From an uncultured Eubacteriales bacterium (GTDB taxonomy: Bacteria > Bacillota > Clostridia > Oscillospirales > Oscillospiraceae), in assembly GCA_900549885.1 (NCBI GenBank), contig URQA01000086.1, positions 1 through 10,973 of the forward strand: 10,973 nt of DNA, in the 5' to 3' direction. Of this stretch, positions 5,941-10,973 are shown in pieces. The notes beneath the pieces are model-generated. The model had not been told where the DNA came from. It saw only the letters and a program-made list of their open reading frames with translations, and ran no database searches. How positions within the stretch are numbered: the stretch's first letter is position 1; each line of letters starts with the position of its first letter. A program made the position numbers and the translations under genes.

Positions 5941-7275
5941 TTAGTCCTCCATATCCTCAAAGGCGGATAGGCCCTTTTTGGCCGCTGCCTTCACATCGCC
6001 GTGGCGGACAAAACACATGGTTACGAAGGACAGGGCGGCGAATACCGCCGCATAGGGGAAGAGAACCCGGTAGTCGATGTTCCGCATGAGGGTGCCCGCC
6101 AGAATGGGGGTAATCACCTGGGCGGCCATGGAAGCGGTGTAGTAATAGCCGGTGAATTTGCCGATGTCGGAGCCCTTACACATCTCCACCACCATGGGCA
6201 GGGAATTGACGTTGATGGCCGCCCAGGCCAGGCCCACCAGTGCGAATACCACGAACATGATGGGCTGGATGGAGGCGTAGGCGGTGGTGAGCACAAAGCC
6301 TAGCAGGAAGCACACCGCCAGCAGGACAATGCCTCCCATGATGGTCTTTTTTCGGCCGATTTTGGAGGCAATGGCGCCAATGGGGATGTAGGACACGATG
6401 GCTCCGGCGGTGGCCACCAGCAGACAGGTGGACGCGCCTCCCAGGGCCTCTCCCATCACCTCGGCCACATATTTGGAAAACCAAGTGGTGACACCGTTAT
6501 AGGCGATAAACCACAAGGCGATGGAGGCCAGCAGGAAGCCCAGGCTGCGCTTGACCGGGGCAGGGAGCACCTCGTGGCCGGAGCCGTCGTCCTGGGCCAG
6601 GTCCCACTCGGGATGCCTGCGCTCAAGGGCCTGGTTCTCCGCGGCCAGCTTAGGCTCCCGGACCGTGAGAAACATAATTGCGATAGCCGCCACCATGATG
6701 ATGGACACCACCAGGAACAGGGGCTGGTAGTTGACATGATCCAGCCCAGCCACCTTGCTGGTAGGGTACATGACGGCGGAGATGGCCAGATACAGGATGC
6801 CGCCCACCGCCCCCATGAGGTTGATGATAGCGTTGCCCTTGCTGCGCAAGGGCTTGGGGGTAACGTCGGGCATGAGGGCCACCGCTGGAGAGCGGTATAC
6901 CCCCATGGCTATCAGCAGCAGGCCCAGTACCACGATGAAGGAGACCAGCTTGAACGGGGAGGCCTGGGCGGCGTAGCTGTTATCCAAGAAAGGCAGGATG
7001 TTCATGAGGATGACTGCGAAGGCGGTACCCACAAGAATGTAAGGGGTGCGCTTGCCCAATTTGCTGTGGGTCCGGTCGGACAGCCCGCCGAACAGGGGCA
7101 GCAGGAACAGGGCCAGAATGTTGTCCGCGGCCATGATGGCCCCGGACAAGGTCTCATTGAGGTGGAAGGTGCCAGTAAGGATCAGGTTCATAACGCTGTC
7201 GTACATCTGCCAGAAGGCGGAGATGGACAGGAAGGCCAGTCCTACGAGGATGGTGCGCTTGCTGTTGAGCTTCAT
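5941..7275 (-). CDS. MFS transporter, GPH/SLC45-like
   Basis: A 444-residue polytopic membrane protein with about 12 hydrophobic segments, the normal size for the major facilitator superfamily. Between helices 2 and 3 it has GGLSDRTHSKLGKRTP (63-78), the MFS loop motif in the form seen in glycoside-pentoside-hexuronide and SLC45-like sugar symporters. Asp51-Asn52 lies in the second helix. A long charged loop at about residues 210-245 (between EPKLAAE and PVKRSLG) is the usual central loop between the two six-helix halves. A sugar or glycoside is the family's usual cargo, but the substrate cannot be stated. The ATG 7273-7275 with AGGGAG 4 nt upstream is preferred over an in-frame TTG that would start inside the phosphatase gene. 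The gene lies 22 nt after the phosphatase and 4 nt before the phosphodiesterase. Confidence 0.9.
   Translation of the reverse strand: MKLNSKRTILVGLAFLSISAFWQMYDSVMNLILTGTFHLNETLSGAIMAADNILALFLLPLFGGLSDRTHSKLGKRTPYILVGTAFAVILMNILPFLDNSYAAQASPFKLVSFIVVLGLLLIAMGVYRSPAVALMPDVTPKPLRSKGNAIINLMGAVGGILYLAISAVMYPTSKVAGLDHVNYQPLFLVVSIIMVAAIAIMFLTVREPKLAAENQALERRHPEWDLAQDDGSGHEVLPAPVKRSLGFLLASIALWFIAYNGVTTWFSKYVAEVMGEALGGASTCLLVATAGAIVSYIPIGAIASKIGRKKTIMGGIVLLAVCFLLGFVLTTAYASIQPIMFVVFALVGLAWAAINVNSLPMVVEMCKGSDIGKFTGYYYTASMAAQVITPILAGTLMRNIDYRVLFPYAAVFAALSFVTMCFVRHGDVKAAAKKGLSAFEDMED
5945..5950 (-). promoter_or_regulatory. Ribosome binding site of the phosphodiesterase inside the transporter gene end
   Basis: GGAGGA on the minus strand formed by the last codons of the MFS gene, 8 nt before ATG 5934-5936. 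It argues against the in-frame TTG upstream and indicates coupling with the transporter. Confidence 0.75.
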
Positions 7276-7297
7276 TTGTCTCCCTCTCTCTGTTGTG

Positions 7298-8113
7298 TTA
7301 TGAGCGGCCCTCCGGCTCCGCACCCTCCAGGGCGGCCAGCAGGGCGGCAATGTCGTCGAATACCCAGGTGGGCTTTACTGGACTGGCCGCCAGGTCGGCC
7401 GGAGTACCCTCCCCGGACAGGACAAAGACGGTGTCGATGCCGGCGTTCACACCGCAAGCGATGTCGGTGTACAGCCTGTCCCCCACCAGCAGCGTCTCAT
7501 CCCTGGAATACCCCCATTTCTCCATAGCCAGAAGAGCCATGGCGGGCTGGGGCTTGCCGATGACGAAGGGCCGCCGGCCCGTGGCCCGGAAAAGCATTTC
7601 GCACACGCTGCCGCAGTCAGGCACCGAACCGTACCAGGTGGGGCATACCCAGTCAGGGTTGGTGGCGTAGTAGTCCACCCCACGGTTCAGGAGGATGCAG
7701 GCATCCTCCAGCTTCTGAAAGGTCAGCTCTGTGTCAAAACCAATGAGCAGGCAGTCGACGTTGTCCTCCAGCCGGGCAGTTACCGGGAAGCCCGCCTGGG
7801 CCATCTGTTCGCGGAAGCTGGCGGTGCCGAAGGCGTAGCACAGGTGGTAGGGAGGGCGGGAGTTTAAGCGGGAGATGAGCGCGTCGGTGGAAGTGAGAAA
7901 GTCCTCTGCCGACGCCTCCACCCCCATCCCGGCCAGCTTGTCCACATAGGCGTCTACCGAGCGGGAGGAATTGTTGGTGAGAAACAGATACCGTCCTCCG
8001 CGCTCCCGGACCCGGCGGAGAAAGGGCAGGGTACCGGGAAAGAGAGTGTGATCTAGATAGATGGTGCCGTCCATGTCCAGCAGGAACAGCCGTTTTTGGG
8101 CCAGAGAAGCCAT
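7298..8113 (-). CDS. HAD-IIA family sugar/polyol phosphatase (NagD-like)
   Basis: A 271-residue cytoplasmic phosphatase of the HAD superfamily, subclass IIA (NagD/AraL/PGP type). All four motifs are visible: motif I DMDGTIYLD with nucleophile Asp13 and acid/base Asp15; motif II LTNNSS (45-50); motif III Lys187 in IGKPQP; and motif IV GDRLYTDIACG (211-221) with Asp212 and Asp217. The large C2-type cap lies between motifs II and III and contains ATNPD (150-154), a segment characteristic of this subclass. The start ATG (8111-8113) has GGAGGT about 9 nt upstream. It leads a three-gene run with the MFS transporter and the phosphodiesterase. Members act on sugar, glycerol or nucleotide phosphates, or phosphoglycolate, and the exact substrate is not readable here. 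Confidence 0.92.
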   Translation of the reverse strand: MASLAQKRLFLLDMDGTIYLDHTLFPGTLPFLRRVRERGGRYLFLTNNSSRSVDAYVDKLAGMGVEASAEDFLTSTDALISRLNSRPPYHLCYAFGTASFREQMAQAGFPVTARLEDNVDCLLIGFDTELTFQKLEDACILLNRGVDYYATNPDWVCPTWYGSVPDCGSVCEMLFRATGRRPFVIGKPQPAMALLAMEKWGYSRDETLLVGDRLYTDIACGVNAGIDTVFVLSGEGTPADLAASPVKPTWVFDDIAALLAALEGAEPEGRS

Positions 8114-8165
8114 GGGAGCCTACCTCCGTCACGCCGGGACAAGGGTGGACTGCCCGGCAAAATAT

Positions 8166-8202
8166 GGGACAGGGCCAGCGGAGCAGCCGCCGTCCCTGTC
8201 CC
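8166..8202 (-). terminator. Probable intrinsic terminator after the flippase gene
   Basis: GGGACAGGG (8166-8174) and CCCTGTCCC (8194-8202) form a perfect 9-bp stem. On minus-strand RNA six further pairs (one G-U) follow after a single A-G mismatch, closing a 5-nt loop. The 3' side is followed by AUAUUUUG, a moderate U-tract. It lies 61 nt past the flippase stop. The wobble favours the minus strand. It could alternatively be a leader hairpin of the phosphatase transcript. Confidence 0.6.
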
Positions 8203-8203
8203 C

Positions 8204-8209
8204 ATTATA
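8204..8209 (-). promoter_or_regulatory. Candidate -10 box for the phosphatase-transporter-phosphodiesterase operon
   Basis: A perfect TATAAT on the minus strand, 90 nt before the phosphatase ATG. No good -35 lies 16-18 nt upstream (the best is GTGCAA), and it lacks a TGn extension, so it would be weak or activator-dependent. The predicted start near 8197 falls within the first arm of the hairpin at 8166-8202. Confidence 0.4.
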
Positions 8210-8263
8210 AAGCATAGCCGGGGAAATTGCACCCCTGAATGGGGATTTTGTGTAAAAAACAAG

Positions 8264-9772
8264 TCAAGCCTTTTGCCTTTTCCGCCGGGGGAGCACCCCC
8301 TGTGCCTGGAGAGCAGCCAGATAGACCACAGTTCCCAGAGCGGCGGCCAGCAGGCAGGAGCACACCAGAGGAAGGGCGTGATCCAGACATATCTGAAAGA
8401 ATAGGTTTGCGCACAGCCCCATGAGCAGGGCGGCCAGCAAGGGGCATAAAAACCAGTCCACCAGCCGGGGGCGAAGCTTGGCACAGCGAAGCACAGAGAC
8501 GAGGTTTAAAAGGGCACCGGCCAGAGAGGAGAGCACGAACCCAGCCACAAAGCCTGCCAGCCCCCACCGGGCCACAGTGAAAAAGGTGAAGGCCAACTGG
8601 ACCGCGTCGCTGACGATGGCGTTGCGGGCGGCCAGCCCCTGGCGGCCTACGCCGTTGAGAGCGCCGGACAGCACCGACTGATAGCACCCCAGCAGGGTGC
8701 CCACTGCCAGTGGGAGCATGTAGTCTCCCGCGGCTGCGTCCCCAAACACCCACCGGGCCAGGTCGGGCCCCACCACGGTGAGCAGAGCCATGGCGGGGGC
8801 CATGAGCAGGGAGGTAGCGGACAGCACCCGGTCCAAAAAACCGTGGACGGCACGGCCGTCTCCCAGGGCGTGCTTCTGGGCCAGGTTAGGCACCAGGACT
8901 AGGCACAGTGCGCCAATAAAGCCAGTGGGCAGGTTGAGCAGGGGCATAGTCATACCGCAAAGCACGCCAAAGGCGGAAATGGCTGCGGAAGGGTCGGCAC
9001 CTCCCGCTACCAGCTTGGCGGGAATGAGCACCGCATTGGCCGAACCCAGAATGGTGCCCAGCAGAGAGGTGGCGGCCACAGGAATCGAAATGGACAGCAG
9101 TTGCCCCCAGCCCACATGCTCCCGTGGAGGCGACTTGGGAGCGGAGCGCCACCAGCGCCGGAAGAGGGCGGTGAGGGTGACAGCAGAGAAGATCTCACAC
9201 AGAACCATGCCTGTGACGATGATGCCAACGGTTTCTTCCCGGTTGCGGGGCAGCAGGAGGATCAGCAGCCCTAGCACCGCCCCGGTACGGATGAGCTGCT
9301 CCACCGTCTCAGTGAGGGCGGGAGGGCGGATCTGGCCGATACCGTAAAAGCAGTGCTTGTGGAGATTCTCCACCCCGGTGAGCAGCACACAGGGCACCAG
9401 CAGCACGATGCCCAGCTGAGTACGGGCATCTCCCAGCAGATAGACGGAGATTGGGTCGGAGAAGATCACCAGAAGGGCGCCCAGGGGAATGGCGGCAACA
9501 AAAAATAGGGCTAGGGCCCGGTTTCGGGTCTGTCGCACAGCGCCCCGGTCCCCCAAAGCCTCGTACCGGGCGGACAGAGTGGATACCGCCACGGTCAGGC
9601 CGATGGCGGTCAGGGACATGAGGGTGGAGTACACCGGCATGATGAGCTGGTACAATCCCATCGTCTCCGCCCCCACCAGACGGGATAGGACGATGCGGTA
9701 GCCAAAGCCCACTAACTGGGAAAACAGGCCCACGGCAGTGAGCAGAGCCGCGCCGGACAGCAGTGACAGCAA
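8264..9772 (-). CDS. MOP-superfamily polysaccharide/lipid flippase, SpoVB-like, TTG start
   Basis: A 502-residue integral membrane protein with about 14 hydrophobic segments. It belongs to the multidrug/oligosaccharidyl-lipid/polysaccharide exporter superfamily. The opening, from the first helix through FGYRIVLSRLVGAETMGLYQ to PVYSTLMSLTAIGLTVAVSTLSA, matches the SpoVB/polysaccharide-synthase type, in which lipid-linked glycans are flipped across the cytoplasmic membrane. It ends in a basic tail, RRKRQKA. The start is TTG (9770-9772): an almost perfect AAAAGGAGGT stands 6 nt upstream. No ATG or GTG start exists nearby, and the next methionine (about residue 37, in ETMGLY) would remove the first helix. 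Whether the cargo is a sporulation cortex precursor, an exopolysaccharide unit or a lipid is not determined. It is transcribed away from ptb. Confidence 0.88.
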   Translation of the reverse strand: MLSLLSGAALLTAVGLFSQLVGFGYRIVLSRLVGAETMGLYQLIMPVYSTLMSLTAIGLTVAVSTLSARYEALGDRGAVRQTRNRALALFFVAAIPLGALLVIFSDPISVYLLGDARTQLGIVLLVPCVLLTGVENLHKHCFYGIGQIRPPALTETVEQLIRTGAVLGLLILLLPRNREETVGIIVTGMVLCEIFSAVTLTALFRRWWRSAPKSPPREHVGWGQLLSISIPVAATSLLGTILGSANAVLIPAKLVAGGADPSAAISAFGVLCGMTMPLLNLPTGFIGALCLVLVPNLAQKHALGDGRAVHGFLDRVLSATSLLMAPAMALLTVVGPDLARWVFGDAAAGDYMLPLAVGTLLGCYQSVLSGALNGVGRQGLAARNAIVSDAVQLAFTFFTVARWGLAGFVAGFVLSSLAGALLNLVSVLRCAKLRPRLVDWFLCPLLAALLMGLCANLFFQICLDHALPLVCSCLLAAALGTVVYLAALQAQGVLPRRKRQKA

Positions 9773-9778
9773 AGAGAG

Positions 9779-9788
9779 ACCTCCTTTT
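9779..9788 (-). promoter_or_regulatory. Very strong ribosome binding site before a TTG start
   Basis: AAAAGGAGGT on the minus strand is a near-full complement of the 16S rRNA 3' end. It is followed after 6 nt by TTG, and it fixes the flippase start codon. Confidence 0.85.
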
Positions 9789-9790
9789 CA

Positions 9791-9871
9791 GGCCGCGGAA
9801 AAGGGCGAAGCCTTTCCCGCGTAAGATCGCGGCCCACAGCGGAGCGCAGGATACGCCTGCACGGCTGCAGG
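9791..9871 (-). promoter_or_regulatory. GC-rich leader with competing hairpins upstream of the flippase
   Basis: Several pairings are possible on the minus-strand RNA. One is an 11-bp stem, 9811-9821 with 9794-9804 (one G-U), ending about 6 nt before the Shine-Dalgarno. A second is a 5-bp stem, 9828-9832 with 9817-9821, which uses the same arm. A third is a 7-bp outer pairing, 9828-9834 with 9791-9797. Further upstream a perfect 6-bp CCTGCA/TGCAGG stem (9856-9871) competes with GCAGG/CCTGC (9846-9860). No U-run marks a terminator. It may be an attenuation or translation-control leader, or simply GC-rich palindromes. Confidence 0.4.
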
Positions 9872-9946
9872 ACCGGGAAGTACGGCCCTTGTGCCATCTT
9901 ATGAGAGAAAATCCGCCGCCATGTGGGGAAATGGCAAAGTTGACCC

Positions 9947-9975
9947 TTTACAACAGGAAAAATATCTTATACAAT
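9947..9975 (+). promoter_or_regulatory. Sigma-A-like promoter of the phosphotransacylase gene
   Basis: TTTACA (9947-9952), a 17-nt spacer and TACAAT (9970-9975) each match 5 of 6 consensus bases. A second overlapping combination, TTGACC (9940-9945) with TATCTT (9963-9968), is also spaced 17 nt. The surrounding 60 nt are AT-rich in an otherwise GC-rich window. The predicted start is near 9982, leaving a leader of about 37 nt. Confidence 0.7.
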
Positions 9976-9990
9976 ATTAGTCAGCTAATA
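9975..9990. promoter_or_regulatory. 16-bp dyad operator candidate at the ptb transcription start
   Basis: TATTAG, four bases, CTAATA: a perfect 6+6 inverted repeat that begins on the last base of the -10 box and is centred on the predicted start. A repressor bound here would block initiation. The spacing equals that of Rex sites (7-4-7), but the conserved G and C of the Rex consensus are missing, so no regulator is named. Confidence 0.45.
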
Positions 9991-10005
9991 AAACCATGTA
10001 CATAT

Positions 10006-10011
10006 GGAGGT
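10006..10011 (+). promoter_or_regulatory. Ribosome binding site deciding the phosphotransacylase start
   Basis: GGAGGT, 7 nt before ATG 10019-10021. It overlaps an earlier in-frame ATG at 10004, ruling that start out as the main one. Confidence 0.85.
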
Positions 10012-10018
10012 AACGCAG

Positions 10019-10936
10019 ATGGAACTGAAGAATTTTGACCAGCTCGTCTCCACCGTTAAGGGCATGAGCGAGAAACGGGTGGTGGCTGTAGCCGCCGCCG
10101 CCGACCAGCACGTGATCGAGTCTGTTCTGGAGGCCAAGCAGGAGGGCATTGCCCAGCCGATCTTGGTGGGCGATGCCGGAGAGATTAAGAAGATTATGGG
10201 CACCATGGGCCTGAACCCCTCCGACTTTGACATCGTGGACGCCCCCGGCACCCCCGCTGACGCGGCGGTGAAGGCGGTGGAGGTCATCAAGGCCGGCGAC
10301 GCCAACTTCCTGATGAAGGGCATGATTGAGACCACCGACCTGCTGCGTCCCGTTGTGAAAAAGGAGAACAACCTGCGCACCGGCCGTACCATGAGTCACC
10401 TGTCCTTCAACAAGTTTGACGCCTACCACAAGGTCATCGTCAACACCGACGGCGGCATGTGCACCTATCCCGATCTGCAGAAGAAAAAGGAGATCCTCAT
10501 CAATGCCGTGGAGACCTTCCGCACCCTGGGCTACGAGCTGCCCAAGGTAGCCGTGCTGTGCTGCAAGGAAACCGTGGACCAGAAGATGCCCGAGACGCTG
10601 GACGCACGGGCGCTGAAGGAGGCCTGCCAGGCCGGGGAGTTCGGCGCCTGCTTCGTGGAGGGCCCCGTGTCCTACGACATCGCCATGAGCAAGGAAATTG
10701 CCGCCCAGAAGAAGTTCGACTGCCCCTATTGTGAGGACTTTGACATCCTGCTCCAGCCCAACATCCATGCCGGAAATATCATGGGCAAGTGCTGGACGGT
10801 ATCCTGCCACTCCACCATGGCAGGCATCGTGGTGGGCGCCAAGGTGCCCATCGTGCTGACCAGCCGCGGCTCCTCCGCCGAGGAGAAGTACCTGTCCATC
10901 GCCCTGGCGGGCATGGTGGCCGCGCTGACCAAGTAA
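10019..10936 (+). CDS. ptb: Phosphate butyryl/acetyl transferase (PTA/PTB family)
   Basis: A 305-residue cytoplasmic acyltransferase that exchanges the CoA of butyryl-CoA (or a related acyl-CoA) for phosphate, giving acyl phosphate for ATP synthesis by a kinase. The length fits Ptb and short Pta proteins. Family features are PILVGDAGEI (47-56), FLMKGMIETTDLLRPV (97-112), the DILLQPNIHAGNIMGK segment (242-257) and the terminal PIVLTSRGSSAEEKYLSIALA (277-297). The acyl specificity cannot be read; butyryl is favoured by the LLRPV region and the probable host, and acetyl remains possible. It has nine cysteines (148, 181, 182, 203, 211, 235, 238, 258, 263), including a CPYC. An ATG at 10004 is in frame but overlaps the GGAGGT site, so the second ATG is used. 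A kinase gene would be expected beyond the right edge. Confidence 0.85.
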   Translation: MELKNFDQLVSTVKGMSEKRVVAVAAAADQHVIESVLEAKQEGIAQPILVGDAGEIKKIMGTMGLNPSDFDIVDAPGTPADAAVKAVEVIKAGDANFLMKGMIETTDLLRPVVKKENNLRTGRTMSHLSFNKFDAYHKVIVNTDGGMCTYPDLQKKKEILINAVETFRTLGYELPKVAVLCCKETVDQKMPETLDARALKEACQAGEFGACFVEGPVSYDIAMSKEIAAQKKFDCPYCEDFDILLQPNIHAGNIMGKCWTVSCHSTMAGIVVGAKVPIVLTSRGSSAEEKYLSIALAGMVAALTK

Positions 10937-10959
10937 ACAAGCCCTTACGGTTCAGGGCC

Positions 10960-10973
10960 GCCGCGTTCGCGGC
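10960..10973 (+). terminator. Truncated GC-rich hairpin after the phosphotransacylase
   Basis: GCCGC, GTTC loop, GCGGC: a 5-bp stem starting 23 nt after the stop and ending exactly at the last base of the window. Any U-tract lies outside, so it could be a terminator or an intercistronic hairpin. Confidence 0.3.

Noticed and set aside
7276..7350. Longer N-terminus for the MFS transporter from an upstream TTG
   Set aside because: It would begin inside the phosphatase gene and add a Pro/Arg-rich stretch ahead of the normal family start, whereas AGGGAG precedes the ATG at 7273-7275.
6574..7527. 317-codon open frame on the plus strand
   Set aside because: Antisense to the MFS transporter and the phosphatase, His/Gly/Gln-rich, with no recognisable domain.
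9817..9860. T-box or known riboswitch leader before the flippase
   Set aside because: No T-box sequence (AGGGUGG-type) or other recognised aptamer core could be found; only competing hairpins are visible.
9969..9996. Rex-type operator
   Set aside because: The 4-nt spacer and TTA/TAA cores agree, but the conserved G and C of the TTGTTAA half-sites are absent, so the regulator is left unnamed.
9977..10810. 277-codon open frame on the minus strand opposite ptb
   Set aside because: The product is His/Gly/Val-rich and without motifs, while the opposite frame is a clear PTA/PTB protein.

Overview
This window looks like an ordinary chromosomal stretch from a high-GC, low-redundancy Bacillota genome. 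The likely group is the Clostridia, perhaps an Oscillospiraceae-type gut butyrate producer such as the Flavonifractor/Intestinimonas/Lawsonibacter group. Four things point there: strong AGGAGG-type ribosome binding sites before almost every gene, a SpoVB-type flippase, the Firmicutes arrangement ecfA1-ecfA2-ecfT-truA, and a phosphate butyryl/acetyl transferase. The genus is an inference. I see no mobile element, CRISPR array, tRNA, rRNA or integration scar, and no clearly new multi-gene system.

Layout. Ten of eleven genes lie on the minus strand, so their order of transcription is right to left. The rightmost gene, a phosphotransacylase (10019-10936, +), is divergent from the rest and has its own sigma-A-like promoter with a 16-bp dyad at the predicted transcription start. 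The 246-nt divergent gap (9773-10018) also holds a GC-rich leader with competing hairpins, just before a MOP-superfamily flippase (8264-9772, -) that starts with TTG. A hairpin with a U-rich tail (8166-8202) follows the flippase and abuts a TATAAT box. Next come a HAD-IIA phosphatase, a GPH/SLC45-like MFS transporter and a membrane-anchored glycerophosphodiester phosphodiesterase, spaced 22 and 4 nt apart and probably one transcript. That transcript ends at a strong intrinsic terminator (4999-5032).

Immediately beyond the terminator is a near-consensus promoter (TTGACT-N17-TATAAT, 4962-4990). It drives a second minus-strand operon: a class I SAM-dependent methyltransferase, a 90-residue unknown protein, ecfA1, ecfA2, ecfT (TAA and ATG directly adjacent), truA, and a small two-helix membrane protein cut by the left edge of the window.

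Function. EcfA1, EcfA2 and EcfT form the shared energising module of a group II ECF vitamin/micronutrient transporter, whose S subunits are not in this window. TruA and the methyltransferase are RNA-modification or RNA-modification-like housekeeping genes. The phosphatase/MFS/phosphodiesterase group could handle a phosphorylated or glycerol-linked carbon source, but the substrate cannot be read from sequence. The transacylase fits terminal butyrate or acetate formation; its kinase partner would be expected just past the right edge.

The most interesting leftovers are regulatory: the dyad at the ptb start site, the mutually exclusive hairpins before the TTG-initiated flippase, and the promoter-on-terminator arrangement before the phosphatase. 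Among the proteins, they are the unknown 90-residue protein, a Cys-Arg-Cys in place of the second Ala-Arg-Gly motif of EcfT, and an unusually cysteine-rich transacylase with a CPYC motif.
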